A DNA stretch of 51,032 bases. Origin: Eubacteriaceae bacterium CHKCI004. Lineage in GTDB: Bacteria; Bacillota; Clostridia; Lachnospirales; Lachnospiraceae. The notes beneath the pieces were generated by a model. That model did not search any database, was not told the origin of the DNA, and worked only from the letters and a program-made list of their open reading frames with translations. A program made the translations under genes and the position numbers. Positions 1 through 8,868 of this stretch are shown in pieces. Location: the NCBI GenBank assembly GCA_900016875.1, contig FCNR01000077.1, positions 1-51,032 of the forward strand, written 5' to 3'. How positions within the stretch are numbered: the stretch's first letter is position 1; every line of letters begins with the position of its first letter.

Positions 1-75
1 GATCAGTGCGCTTTTTCAGCAGCGCAAGCGCTGTAATTGTAGCCAAAGCAAACAGATTCTGCTGAAAATGCGCAC

Positions 76-121
76 AAAAAGTCCGTCAGCAGTTACGGTC
101 GTTAGACCGTTACTGCGACGG
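76..121 (-). terminator. rho-independent terminator after gldA
   Basis: Arms 83-100 and 105-121 pair almost completely, with single mismatches, around a 4-nt loop. On the minus strand the hairpin is followed by a T run (complement of 76-80). It lies about 50 bp past the gldA stop codon. Confidence 0.8.
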
Positions 122-173
122 AACCTTTTCTTTATAAAATCATAAATTCTTTCTCTGTTAATCTTCTGCGATA

Positions 174-1271
174 TTACAGCCCTTTATAATATCTTCCCAG
201 AGCGTCTGCTCCTACCATGGCTGCGTAAACTTTCTCCGGTGTAATCTCGAAAGGCTCATTGCCCAGAGTATCGGTCGGAGCTGCTGCCAGTGTAGCCGCT
301 TCCATGAGCGCCTCCTTGTCCGGATTCTCAATTCCCAGATCTGCAAATGTAGTAGGCAGTCCCACTTCCATGCAGAAGGAAATTACTTCATCCAGTAAGT
401 CTTCGTCTGCATTTTCCAGAACGAGCTGAGTCAGAGTACCGAAAGCAACCTTTTCACCATGATATAAATGGTGACATTCTTTAATGCAGGTAAGACCATT
501 GTGAATAGCGTGAGCGCCTGCCAGCCCGCCGCTCTCAAATCCGATACCGGAAAGAAGGGTGTTGGCCTCGATGATCTTCTCCACTGCCGGAGTGCATACA
601 TCCTGCTCTACTGCCAGTTTAGCCTTTACGCCTTCTTCGATCAGAGTATCGTAGCAGGCCTTTGCCAGTGTCATGGCTGCAACAGTCACATTGCCGCCCG
701 CGCAGCTTGTAGCGTTGGAGATCTGACATGCTTTTGCTTCAAAATAAGTAGCCAGAGCGTCGCCCATACCGGATACAAGAAGTCTTGCCGGAGCTTTTGC
801 GATGATGTCGGTATCCACCAGAACCACATTCGGGTTAGCCGGCAGCCACAGATATTCTTCAAATACGCCGTCTTCTGTGTAAACAACTGTCAGTGCGGAG
901 CAAGGAGCGTCCGTTGCCGCGATGGTCGGGCAGATGATAACCGGCGTCTCTGTGTAGTAAGCAACAGCCTTTGCCGTATCAAAAATCTTTCCGCCGCCGA
1001 CACCGATCACCAGATCGCAGCCTTTTTCTTTTACGATGGCAACCAGACGATCGATCTCTTTTTTGGAACACTCACCGTTGAATGTCTCAAATACCAGTTC
1101 GCATCCGGTATCCTTGAAGCTGTCCTCAATGATGCCGCCGACACGTTTGCGTCCGCCTTCACTGATCAGGATAAACGGTTTCTTACCTAACTTCACCGCG
1201 TATTCCGCTACGTTTGCCAGTTCTCCCGGGCCCTGCACATATTTTGATGGGCTGATAATTACATTTGCCAT
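174..1271 (-). CDS. gldA: glycerol dehydrogenase (iron-type/GldA family)
   Basis: NAD-dependent glycerol dehydrogenase, which interconverts glycerol and dihydroxyacetone in the cytoplasm. The product has 365 residues, the usual family length. The nucleotide-binding GGGK motif is at about residues 92-95. The three metal ligands of GldA are recognisable as Asp171 (GMGD), His254 (GAHAIHNG) and His271 (YHGE), so the enzyme looks intact. The reading frame extends 15 codons further upstream, but the ATG at 1271 has an AAGGAAGG ribosome binding site at good spacing and begins with the conserved MANVIISPSKY, so it was chosen. The gene has its own promoter and terminator and is probably monocistronic. 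Related polyol dehydrogenases of the family are a possible alternative. Confidence 0.93.
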   Translation of the reverse strand: MANVIISPSKYVQGPGELANVAEYAVKLGKKPFILISEGGRKRVGGIIEDSFKDTGCELVFETFNGECSKKEIDRLVAIVKEKGCDLVIGVGGGKIFDTAKAVAYYTETPVIICPTIAATDAPCSALTVVYTEDGVFEEYLWLPANPNVVLVDTDIIAKAPARLLVSGMGDALATYFEAKACQISNATSCAGGNVTVAAMTLAKACYDTLIEEGVKAKLAVEQDVCTPAVEKIIEANTLLSGIGFESGGLAGAHAIHNGLTCIKECHHLYHGEKVAFGTLTQLVLENADEDLLDEVISFCMEVGLPTTFADLGIENPDKEALMEAATLAAAPTDTLGNEPFEITPEKVYAAMVGADALGRYYKGL

Positions 1272-1363
1272 AATAGAATCCTTCCTTTCCTTATGCACAT
1301 GCAAATATTCCGGCATAGTCTCTATGCCTTAAAGTCTCCTTCGTATCGAAACTTCATGTGATT

Positions 1364-1392
1364 ATTATAACAAACACTTTGCATAAATGGAA
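1364..1392 (-). promoter_or_regulatory. probable gldA promoter
   Basis: On the minus strand there is a consensus -10 TATAAT (1364-1369) and a weak -35 TTCCAT (1387-1392), separated by 17 bp. It sits about 90 bp upstream of the gldA ATG. The weak -35 could mean dependence on an activator, but that is inference. Confidence 0.5.
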
Positions 1393-1492
1393 GAAATTAT
1401 TTAAAAAAAATATGTAAAATCTTCTATTTTTCAAATGTCTATCCACATTTTTTTGTACTTTTATACCAAAAATCCCCATTACGAAATAAATC

Positions 1493-1539
1493 AAAAAAAG
1501 CAGAAGTATGTCAAGAAATACAAGAGACATACTTCTGCT
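1493..1539 (-). terminator. rho-independent terminator after pta
   Basis: A perfect 14-bp stem pairs 1499-1512 with 1526-1539 and is followed on the minus strand by a run of seven T (1493-1499). It lies about 20 bp past the pta stop codon. Confidence 0.92.
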
Positions 1540-1559
1540 CTGACAGTCATCTGATAACT

Positions 1560-2519
1560 TTAGCTTAACGCTGCCGTAACAAGAGCCATCTTATATACTT
1601 CGTCTGCGTTGCAGCCGCGGCTTAAGTCGTTGATCGGCGCGTTCAGTCCCTGCAGTACCGGTCCGATGGCTTCGTATCCGCCAAGACGGGCAGCGATTTT
1701 GTAGCCGATGTTGGCTGCGCTGATATCCGGGAAGATAAATGTGTTGGCCTGTCCGGCTACCGGAGAGCCCTGGCATTTGATTTTGGCAACTTCCGGAGAT
1801 ACGGCTGCGTCAAACTGCAGCTCGCCGTCGATGGCCAGATCCGGAGCCTGCTCTTTTACCTTCGCTGTGGCGTTGGCCATCTTTGTCACAGATTCACCTT
1901 TGCCGGAACCTAAAGTGGAGTAGGATAACATGGCAACCTTCGGGTCAATGCCGAATACCTTTGCTGTCTTTGCGCTCTCGATGGCAATCTCCACCAGGTC
2001 GTCCTCGGTCGGATCAATATTGATGGCACAGTCAGCAAACGCAAGCTTCTCGTCGCCCTTCACCATGATGAAGGTGGAGCTTACGATCTTGTTGCCCGGT
2101 TTTGTCTTGATCAGCTGCAGAGCCGGACGAACCGTATCTGCTGTGGAGTATGTAGCTCCGCCCAGCAAGCAGTCTGCCTTACCCATCTTTACGAGCATGG
2201 TACCGAAATAGTTGCCCTGGGATAAAGCGCTTCTTACCTGCTCTTCTGTCATCTTGCCCTTGCGGAGACGAACCATCTCTTCCACCATGGCTTCCATCTC
2301 TTCATAGCCGTCCGGATTCACGATCTGGCATTTGTCAATATGAAAACCGCCTTCCTCGGCTGCTTTTTTCACTGCGGCTTCCTCACCGATCAGAATAACA
2401 CCGAGAATTCCTTCGTTGGTCAGCTTATCGGCCGCGTTGAGGATACGGGCGTCTGTTCCTTCTGTAAATACAATGGTTCTAGGGTTTGCTTTTAACTGTT
2501 CTGCTAATTTTGTAAACAT
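1560..2519 (-). CDS. pta: phosphate acetyltransferase
   Basis: Phosphotransacetylase, which interconverts acetyl-CoA and acetyl phosphate in the acetate fermentation branch. The 319-residue product is the length of the single-domain clostridial/Bacillus enzyme, without the N-terminal regulatory domain of long enterobacterial Pta. The PTA_PTB fold is recognisable throughout: an N-terminal AEQLKANPRTIVFTEG segment, a central GLLGGA-like motif (LLGGATYSTADTVRPALQ) and a C-terminal GYEAIGPVLQGLNAPINDLSRGC segment typical of Pta. The ATG at 2519 is preceded by GGAGGG at good spacing and was preferred to a start 21 codons upstream. The usual partner ackA is not adjacent: gldA lies downstream beyond a strong terminator, so acetate kinase must be elsewhere. 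Confidence 0.95.
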   Translation of the reverse strand: MFTKLAEQLKANPRTIVFTEGTDARILNAADKLTNEGILGVILIGEEAAVKKAAEEGGFHIDKCQIVNPDGYEEMEAMVEEMVRLRKGKMTEEQVRSALSQGNYFGTMLVKMGKADCLLGGATYSTADTVRPALQLIKTKPGNKIVSSTFIMVKGDEKLAFADCAINIDPTEDDLVEIAIESAKTAKVFGIDPKVAMLSYSTLGSGKGESVTKMANATAKVKEQAPDLAIDGELQFDAAVSPEVAKIKCQGSPVAGQANTFIFPDISAANIGYKIAARLGGYEAIGPVLQGLNAPINDLSRGCNADEVYKMALVTAALS

Positions 2520-2590
2520 TCTTTTTGTCCCTCCAATAAAAATATTCTGTGTGTATCCTTTGAGCATGTATACAAAATACATGTAACTCT

Positions 2591-2619
2591 ATCTTAATAT
2601 TGTACCGCCGATATTGCAA
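2591..2619 (-). promoter_or_regulatory. probable pta promoter
   Basis: On the minus strand a -35 TTGCAA (2614-2619) and a -10 TAAGAT (2591-2596) are separated by 17 bp, giving a leader of about 65 nt before the pta ATG. Confidence 0.45.
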
Positions 2620-2657
2620 GCATTTTATGCAATACAAAGGCAAAGCTGTGCCAACTG

Positions 2658-3506
2658 TCAGAGTTGTCCGCATTTCTTCTTATATATATACTGCAGCGTT
2701 CCGTCCACAAACCGTCCTTCCCGGAAGGTTCCTGCCTTCACCATCTCCCAGTCTCCATCTTCCGGCTGTCCGTTCTCCGGCAGGCGGGCAAATCCTTTCC
2801 ACACCTTTCCGTCCTGGAAAACAGCGTCGCAGAGCATGGTTCCGTCTTCTTCATATACCTGATACCGGCTGCCTTCCCAGCGGTAAGCGGTCACACCGGA
2901 ACGATACCGGTTCTTGTACCCGAGACGGAACTTCTTTCCGGTCAGCCGATGGAACAGGTTGAGCATGATCTGATTGAGCAGCGCCGTATATCTGACGCCG
3001 TCCAGCTTGTCGTAATACACCGGATAGAACGGAAGTACCATACGTAAAAATACCTGACGGAGCTTTTCTGCGTCCTGCACCTCTCCCGGCTTTCTTTCCT
3101 CAGAACCCTTCATGTCGATACAGGAAAAGAAATCATTCAGAATATCCGCGGACTGCGGCGTCAGGGACTGTCTGATCTTGTCGTAATGCTTCTGAACTGC
3201 ATCAGAAGGAACATTGACGCGGGTGAGCTTATTCCAGCTGTCTCTCCGGTAATGCATGAACATCTTTTTGATCACCTGTGTCAGATACTGGTATAACTCT
3301 TTCTTGGCTGCGGTCACTTCCGGATCTTCCTTCACCGGTTCTTTCTTCCTCTTCATCTCCACCGCATCCACTTTCAAATCTCTGATCCGGCTCTGGCCGC
3401 TCTCTTCCTGCTCTCCGGACTTCTTTCCGGACGTCCTTGACGCGGCAACAGCCGCTATCGCCACAATAACCACCAGCGCAATGATAATTATCACAATTCC
3501 ACTCAT
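2658..3506 (-). CDS. membrane-anchored protein of unknown function
   Basis: I do not recognise this 282-residue protein. Residues 4-22 form one strongly hydrophobic segment (GIVIIIIALVVIVAIAAVA), likely a signal anchor. A highly charged Lys/Glu-rich linker of about 60 residues follows, then a globular part with many aromatic residues. The C-terminal 80 residues (from about FRLGYKNRYRSG) contain repeated short strands of the form YRWEGSRYQVYEEDGTMLCD and DGDWEMVKAGTFREGRFVDG, suggesting a beta-rich domain. The start has a GGAGGT ribosome binding site. It lies between pta and a divergent envelope gene pair. No catalytic motif is visible, so the role is open. Confidence 0.7.
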   Translation of the reverse strand: MSGIVIIIIALVVIVAIAAVAASRTSGKKSGEQEESGQSRIRDLKVDAVEMKRKKEPVKEDPEVTAAKKELYQYLTQVIKKMFMHYRRDSWNKLTRVNVPSDAVQKHYDKIRQSLTPQSADILNDFFSCIDMKGSEERKPGEVQDAEKLRQVFLRMVLPFYPVYYDKLDGVRYTALLNQIMLNLFHRLTGKKFRLGYKNRYRSGVTAYRWEGSRYQVYEEDGTMLCDAVFQDGKVWKGFARLPENGQPEDGDWEMVKAGTFREGRFVDGTLQYIYKKKCGQL

Positions 3507-3661
3507 TTGCTACCTCCGTCTCTTCTCTCTTTTTTAACATTCTGTACTAATTTTATACAATTCACGTCGAAATTTCAACATAATTCTCTGCTGCAGGAAA
3601 TGCAATCCTGCTTTTTTCGTCATATTTTTTTCGATTTCGTCTGATAAAATAAGAACAGTTC

Positions 3662-3690
3662 TTGTAAAACCGGCATATTAATGGTATGAT
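3662..3690 (+). promoter_or_regulatory. promoter of the HELSH/CDP-glycerol transferase pair
   Basis: A -35 TTGTAA (3662-3667) and -10 TATGAT (3685-3690) are separated by exactly 17 bp. The -10 box overlaps an in-frame ATG at 3686, which argues that this ATG is not the start codon and that translation begins at 3719. Confidence 0.65.
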
Positions 3691-3718
3691 AGGCCATATT
3701 TTCAGCGAGGAAACATAT

Positions 3719-4465
3719 ATGTTTGACTTATTTATCCAATGTAATATCAAAATACTGCTGGTGCTCGTTGTTTTCGGCTTTATCATGGGCCGGGCCAGAC
3801 AATCTGCGTGGCGGAATTTCTCCAAAAATGCCCGGGGATATTTTCTGCTTGATTTTTTTAATCTGATCGGCACGCCGGTTCACGAGCTGTCCCATCTGAT
3901 CTTTGCCCTGCTTTTCGGCTACCACATCGACAAGGTCTGCCTGTACCGGCGGATCAAAACGGCCAGAAAAAACGGCGGCACCCTCGGTTATGTCAAAATG
4001 CACTACGAAGGTCAGGGTCTGCTTCACAGCCTGCGCCGGGACGTGGGGCTGTTTTTTATCGGCGTCGGACCGCTGCTCCTGCCTCCCCTGCTGCTTTTTC
4101 TCGGCGGGCGGCTGCTCCCCGACAGCCTGCAGGCGCTTCCCGCAGCATTTCAGAACGGGACAGATTCTTTTTTTAAAGCCTTGCAACAGCTCGGCGGCGC
4201 TGATATAATAATAATGTTTGCATATTTATATGTTATCATAAGCGTATCAATGAACATGGAGCTGAGCCGCCAGGATCTGCATATGGCCGCGGGAGGCTTG
4301 TTTGTGCTGGAGCTTTTGTTTCTCCTGCTGTCCGTTTTCGCCCATCTTTCCGGGTGGAATCCGGGAGCCTTCATTGATTTTCTTTTTCAGTGGAATCTTT
4401 TGATCGCATCCATCGGAATCATCTGCGGCCTGACTTTTAACCTGATTTCACTGATATCTTCATAA
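3719..4465 (+). CDS. integral membrane protein with HELSH metallopeptidase-like motif
   Basis: A 248-residue, very hydrophobic protein with about five to six predicted membrane segments. The sequence TPVHELSHLIFALLFG (His55, Glu56, His59) is an HExxH zinc motif placed in a membrane helix, as in site-2 proteases (M50) and related M50-like proteins. I do not see a clear distal NPDG-type motif, so proteolytic activity is inferred only. The ATG at 3719 follows GAGG with 8-nt spacing; an upstream ATG at 3686 lies in the promoter -10 box. It is followed after 26 bp by a CDP-glycerol transferase-like gene, so the pair is probably an operon with a cell-envelope role. Confidence 0.7.
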   Translation: MFDLFIQCNIKILLVLVVFGFIMGRARQSAWRNFSKNARGYFLLDFFNLIGTPVHELSHLIFALLFGYHIDKVCLYRRIKTARKNGGTLGYVKMHYEGQGLLHSLRRDVGLFFIGVGPLLLPPLLLFLGGRLLPDSLQALPAAFQNGTDSFFKALQQLGGADIIIMFAYLYVIISVSMNMELSRQDLHMAAGGLFVLELLFLLLSVFAHLSGWNPGAFIDFLFQWNLLIASIGIICGLTFNLISLISS

Positions 4466-4491
4466 AATATATTTAACAAAGGAGTTTCTCA

Positions 4492-5679
4492 ATGGGAGTC
4501 ATTCGAAATATCAAAAAAGCTGTTATCAAACGTCTGAAACTGATTTACAAGCATTACCGCTACAAGATTTATTTTCCGCGTCTCTACCGGCAGTGCTGCA
4601 AGGACAATCCGGTTCACGAAAATAAAATTCTCTTCCTGGAAATGCGCTTTGACAAGCTGTCCAATTCCATGGAATACATGTACCACGTGATGGAAGAGTC
4701 CGGCAAATACGAGCTTGCCACGGCCCACCTGCATTTTAATTTCTCCAGAGGCCGTGAATTCACGGAAAATGTAAAGCATATGATCGAGGAACTGGCTACC
4801 AGCCGGTGCGTGATCCTCGACGAGGCTTCCATCGTTCTCTCCTGTCTTCCTCTCCGGAAAGAGACCATGGCCATCAATCTTTGGCACGGCTGCGGCGCTT
4901 TCAAGAAGTTCGGAAGAAGCACGGCAGAGCTTAAGTTCGGCGCTTCCGCCGCCACCCTGAATAAATACCCGAATTACGGCAACCTGGACGTGGTGACTGT
5001 CAGCAGTCCGGAAGTCATCTGGGCCTATGAAGAGGCCATGAATCTGCCAAAGGGCATCGTGCAGGCCACCGGTATCAGCCGGACGGACTTATTCTATGAT
5101 GAAGAGTTCGTGAACAGCCGCAGGGAGAAGCTCTACGAAGTAATGCCGGAAGCCAGAGGCAAGAAGGTCATCCTCTACGCGCCGACCTTCCGCGGACATG
5201 TGGCCACCGCCACTTCCCCGGACGAGATTGATTTTTACCGGTTCGCAAAGGAACTTGGCGACGAATACGTTCTTGTATGCAAGCACCATCCGTTTGTCAA
5301 ATTCCCGCCGGAGATTCCGGAGGAGCTGTCCTCCTTTGCCAGAGATCTCACTCAGGAATTGACCATCGAGGATCTGCTCTGCTCCGCCGACATCTGTATC
5401 TCCGATTACTCGTCCCTCATCTTCGAGTATTCTCTTTTTGAGAAACCGATGATCTTCTATGCGTATGATTACGAAGATTACTGCGACTGGCGCGGTTTTT
5501 ACTACGATTACTTTGAACTGACGCCGGGACCGGTGGTAAAGAGCCAGGATGAGCTTCTGGACACCATCCACCATATCGACGAGCGGTTTGACAAACAGAG
5601 AGTCGTTGACTTTAAGAATAAGTTTATGGGAAGCTGTGACGGACATGCCACGGAGAGGATTATTTCCATGATAAAGTAA
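4492..5679 (+). CDS. CDP-glycerol glycerophosphotransferase-family protein (TagB/TagF-like)
   Basis: Predicted cytoplasmic or peripheral-membrane enzyme of 395 residues that would transfer glycerol-phosphate or a related polyol-phosphate from a CDP-activated donor in teichoic acid or surface glycan synthesis. Family signatures include NLWHGCGAFKKFG in the first half, KKVILYAPTFRG in the middle and, near the C-terminus, the donor-binding SDYSSLIFEYSLFEKPMIFY. The length fits a single transferase domain without the long N-terminal region of polymerising TagF. An AAGGAG ribosome binding site precedes the ATG. It is the second gene after the HELSH membrane protein. Exact donor and acceptor cannot be told from sequence. 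Confidence 0.88.
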   Translation: MGVIRNIKKAVIKRLKLIYKHYRYKIYFPRLYRQCCKDNPVHENKILFLEMRFDKLSNSMEYMYHVMEESGKYELATAHLHFNFSRGREFTENVKHMIEELATSRCVILDEASIVLSCLPLRKETMAINLWHGCGAFKKFGRSTAELKFGASAATLNKYPNYGNLDVVTVSSPEVIWAYEEAMNLPKGIVQATGISRTDLFYDEEFVNSRREKLYEVMPEARGKKVILYAPTFRGHVATATSPDEIDFYRFAKELGDEYVLVCKHHPFVKFPPEIPEELSSFARDLTQELTIEDLLCSADICISDYSSLIFEYSLFEKPMIFYAYDYEDYCDWRGFYYDYFELTPGPVVKSQDELLDTIHHIDERFDKQRVVDFKNKFMGSCDGHATERIISMIK

Positions 5680-5786
5680 GGCAGTCATGATCCCATACGA
5701 CGACCAGGAAAAAAGTCTGATCCTCTCAGATGGATAGACTACTTTATGAGCAGACTGTCTTCATTAATTTATCTTTACATCCAAAA

Positions 5787-5830
5787 AGAACCGCCGACTC
5801 GAAAAATTCTCCGCGAGGCGACGGTTCTTT
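5787..5830. terminator. bidirectional terminator
   Basis: Arms 5787-5802 and 5815-5830 are complementary over 16 positions with two mismatches, with an A run on the left and a T-rich right side. It lies between convergent genes (the plus CDP-glycerol transferase and the minus-strand riboswitch operon) and can serve both. Confidence 0.75.
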
Positions 5831-5875
5831 GATTGAGAAATGTACAAAGTATAGAGATTGTGAGTTTCTTTTTCT

Positions 5876-7099
5876 TTAATCTACCGACCTCCTTTCCACA
5901 CAGTCTTCATAACTGTAACCTTCTGCCAGTGCCTTCAGGTCTTCAAAATCGGCGTCTGGCGTCATGCTCCGGATCACACCATACAGATCTTCATAATTAT
6001 AGGCGTTGACAGATACGCTTCGGGCAAGGGAATACATCTCATCATATTCCTCTCTGCTTTCCGCTGTCCAGAATCCCTGTTCCAGCCGAAAAGCCCTTCC
6101 GTTTTCCCGGAACATCTCGGCATTACCGGTGACGGCGTTATATAAAGCCGCAAAACCCGGTCCAATCTCTGACTGATATTTGCCAGCCACATAAGAAATT
6201 GTTCCGTTCCGGAATCCATAATAATTATCTTCGGAGAAACAATCTATCGTACCGCAATGGATATCCAAAGCTTCCAGAGTATCCTTAATCGGGCTGACAG
6301 GCACCGTAGACAGAATCGTCGTATACTCGCCGGAAGCTGCCAGATCAGCGGCAGCGTCACTGTTCTCTTTTCTTTCCAGATACCCCGGGAATATGGTAAA
6401 CGTTAAGCCGTCAGTTTCCACGGTTGTCGGCTCGCTGACCACCGCCAGTTCTTCCGAACTCTGCTCAAATTCTACTCCATAAAGCTCCTGTAAGGTATCC
6501 AAAATTCCCAATGTGCGAAGCCGGTGCATTTCATTTCCCTCAGCCGCGCCGCTGGAAAAAATCAGATAAGTCTCCCCTTCTTTTGCCATAGCCTGTGTCA
6601 TGGAAACACCTGTCTGATATTCCAGTTCAGTACCCGGCCCGATTTCGCCGACATAGTATGGATTCGAAGCCACCGCTTCAAAATCCGCATCCGAAGATGT
6701 TGCAGAAGGACGAATCATATACATCCCGTGTTCTGCACAAAACTCCACTTCTTTTTGCAGATCATAGGAGCCGAAGACCATCACTCCTTCCACGCCGTTT
6801 TCCGCACAAAGAGAGAGAAAATCCATCAGATCTTCGCTACCGGAGAGCCCGTCTGAATAGAGAAACGATACGTCCGGAAAACATTCTTTGATATAGCCGT
6901 CCAGATACTCCTTGAACATCATAATCTGCGCGTCCTTGATATTATAAGTCGCCACTCCGATCTTATGGCTTTCCAGACCACTGTCTTTTGCTTCCTGCTG
7001 ATCCTGCGTGGAAATGTCTTCCGTACTCGTGCCGGAGCATCCGACAAACAAAGACAATGACAGAACCAGCGCCAGAAGGAATGTTATGACCCTTTTCAT
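5876..7099 (-). CDS. substrate-binding lipoprotein, type-1 periplasmic-binding-like, last gene of the riboswitch operon
   Basis: A 407-residue secreted lipoprotein. Residues 1-20 form a signal peptide ending in the lipobox FVGC, with Cys21 as lipidation site, followed by a Ser/Thr/Asp/Gln linker. The mature part starts SHKIGVATYNIKDAQIMMFKEYL and contains GVEGVMVFGSYD, which resembles type-1 periplasmic-binding folds (sugar/Bmp/LacI-like) rather than the SBP_bac_5 family of the other binding protein in this operon. Its ATG overlaps the stop codon of the upstream ATPase gene (ATGA), so the two are translationally coupled. A second binding protein may widen the ligand range of the importer or act as a sensor. 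No dedicated permease for a type-1 binding protein is encoded nearby. Confidence 0.75.
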   Translation of the reverse strand: MKRVITFLLALVLSLSLFVGCSGTSTEDISTQDQQEAKDSGLESHKIGVATYNIKDAQIMMFKEYLDGYIKECFPDVSFLYSDGLSGSEDLMDFLSLCAENGVEGVMVFGSYDLQKEVEFCAEHGMYMIRPSATSSDADFEAVASNPYYVGEIGPGTELEYQTGVSMTQAMAKEGETYLIFSSGAAEGNEMHRLRTLGILDTLQELYGVEFEQSSEELAVVSEPTTVETDGLTFTIFPGYLERKENSDAAADLAASGEYTTILSTVPVSPIKDTLEALDIHCGTIDCFSEDNYYGFRNGTISYVAGKYQSEIGPGFAALYNAVTGNAEMFRENGRAFRLEQGFWTAESREEYDEMYSLARSVSVNAYNYEDLYGVIRSMTPDADFEDLKALAEGYSYEDCVERRSVD

Positions 7100-8082
7100 C
7101 CGCGTTCGCCCCCTTCTTTTTCTTCAAACAGATGGCACGCCACTTCGTGTCTTTCGCTAATCTTTCGAAGCATCGGTCGCTCTTTCCGGCAGATTTCCAT
7201 ACAGCGATCGCATCGGTTCTGGAACGGGCATCCGGGCGGAACGTCCAGCGGGCTTGGAATCTCGCTGTCGATGCTCTCAATCTTCTGGGTAAAGTCCATA
7301 TTGGTATCAAAGATAGATCCCAGCAGCGCCACCGAATACGGGTGTTTTGCTGACGCTTTCATCTGCGTGCCCGGAAGAATCTCCACCACATTTCCCAGAT
7401 ACATCACAGCAATCTGATGGGAAATCTGGGATACCAGAGCGATGTCGTGACAGATAAATCCGATGGCGATATTTTTCTCCCGCTGTAATTTTGCCAGAAG
7501 TTCCATGATATTTTTCTGGACGGAAACGTCCAACGCCGACGTGGCCTCGTCGCAGAGGATCACCTCCGGCTCCAGAGCGATAGCTCTGGCGATTCCAACA
7601 CGCTGCCGCTGTCCGCCGCTCATATTGTGGGGATAACGGTCGGCAAATTCTTCCGGCAGTTCCACCAGCCGGAGCAGTCTTTTCGCTTCGGTGTCTTTTT
7701 CTTTTCCGGAAATCAACCCGAAGTTTAAGAGCGGTTCACAGACAATATCTTTAATCTTCATCTTAGGATTAAAGGCAGAAGACGGATCCTGAAACACCAT
7801 CTGAATATGACGGCGGTTCTCTCTCTGTTCTTTTTTCGTCATGGACGCGATATTCTTTCCGTCAAAAAAAATCTCCCCTTCCGTGGGCTGGTCAAGTTGT
7901 ACCAGCATCCGCATGAGCGTGCTCTTGCCGCAGCCGCTCTCTCCCACGATGCCGAGCGTCTGTCCGCGGTACATTTTCAGATTGATATCGTTATTGGCCC
8001 GCAGAAAACGTCCGCCTGAAGCGGGAAACACGCGGGACACATGCCTTGCTTCCAAAATTGGTTCTTCTTTTTGATCAAACAT
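7096..8082 (-). CDS. oligopeptide/nickel-type ABC importer ATPase (OppF/DppF-like)
   Basis: ATP-binding subunit of 328 residues that energises the importer encoded upstream. The Walker A GESGCGKST is at about residues 48-56. The signature MSGGQRQRVGIARA, the Walker B VILCDEATSALD and a C-terminal oligopeptide-type extension with clustered cysteines (PPGCPFQNRCDRCMEICRKE) follow. The ATG at 8082 has GGAGGGAG at good spacing and begins MFDQKEEP; the longer frame upstream lacks support. It overlaps the preceding ATPase gene by 8 bp and the following lipoprotein gene by 4 bp. The family takes up peptides, nickel or metal chelates, and the operon context (cobalamin riboswitch) bears on which. Confidence 0.93.
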   Translation of the reverse strand: MFDQKEEPILEARHVSRVFPASGGRFLRANNDINLKMYRGQTLGIVGESGCGKSTLMRMLVQLDQPTEGEIFFDGKNIASMTKKEQRENRRHIQMVFQDPSSAFNPKMKIKDIVCEPLLNFGLISGKEKDTEAKRLLRLVELPEEFADRYPHNMSGGQRQRVGIARAIALEPEVILCDEATSALDVSVQKNIMELLAKLQREKNIAIGFICHDIALVSQISHQIAVMYLGNVVEILPGTQMKASAKHPYSVALLGSIFDTNMDFTQKIESIDSEIPSPLDVPPGCPFQNRCDRCMEICRKERPMLRKISERHEVACHLFEEKEGGERG

Positions 8083-8857
8083 AACGCTCTCCCTCCAATG
8101 TCGGCACCGCCGCAATCAGGCTGCGGGTGTATTCGGACTGCGGAGAACGGAGAACATGTTCCCGGTCTCCCTGATCCATGATCGTCCCGTGCTGCATGAC
8201 GATGACCTTATCGCCCATATAGGCAGCCACGCCCAGATTGTGCGTCACCATGATAATACTCGTTCCGTATTCCTCCCGCAATTCCATCATCTGACGAACA
8301 ATCTGCGCCTGTGTGGTCACGTCAAGCGCGCTGGTCGGTTCATCTGCCAGCAGCAGTTTCGGCCGAAATGTCATGGCCATGGCGATACCGACCCTCTGGC
8401 GCATACCGCCGGACAGCTGAAACGGATACGACTTCATGATGTTGTTGCCGTCAGGCAGGCGCATGCGTTCAAGCATCTCCACGCCTTTCTCCCAGGCGTC
8501 CTTTTTGCCGATCTTCTCATGGGTGCGTATGTACTCTGTAAATACGCTGCCAATCTTCCGGATGGGATTCATCATGGCTCCGGAATCCTGAAAGATCATG
8601 GAAATATCCGTCCCCCGAAGCTTTCGCCATTGTTCGTTCGTATTTTGAAGCAAAGACTTCTCCTCAAACAGGATATCACCGTCCGTCACCTTCCCCCCAC
8701 CCGGCAGCAGCCCGAGGACGGCACGGATCACCGTGGTTTTTCCGGAACCGGATTCGCCCACCAGTGAAGCAATCTCTCCTTTTTTCAGCGTCATGCTGAA
8801 GTTTTTCACCGTAGGCCGGTCCCCGTAGGAGATCGTCACATTTTTCAGTTCAAGCAT
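8075..8857 (-). CDS. oligopeptide/nickel-type ABC importer ATPase (NikD/DppD-like)
   Basis: The second ATPase subunit, 260 residues. The Walker A GESGSGKT is at about residues 34-41, with the signature [15 protein letters not shown] and Walker [13 protein letters not shown]. At 260 residues it lacks the C-terminal extension of about 70 residues with cysteines found in typical DppD/OppD. It is thus close to the length of the nickel-type NikD subunit. This size match is suggestive, not proof, of a metal substrate. A GGAGG ribosome binding site precedes the ATG. The gene follows the DppC-type permease after an 11-bp gap. Confidence 0.93.
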   Translation of the reverse strand: MLELKNVTISYGDRPTVKNFSMTLKKGEIASLVGESGSGKTTVIRAVLGLLPGGGKVTDGDILFEEKSLLQNTNEQWRKLRGTDISMIFQDSGAMMNPIRKIGSVFTEYIRTHEKIGKKDAWEKGVEMLERMRLPDGNNIMKSYPFQLSGGMRQRVGIAMAMTFRPKLLLADEPTSALDVTTQAQIVRQMMELREEYGTSIIMVTHNLGVAAYMGDKVIVMQHGTIMDQGDREHVLRSPQSEYTRSLIAAVPTLEGERYV

Positions 8858-8868
8858 AGCATTTCCTC

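Noticed and set aside
3686-3719. Upstream ATG at 3686 as start of the HELSH protein
   Set aside because: It lies inside the promoter -10 box TATGAT; the ATG at 3719 has a good GAGG site.
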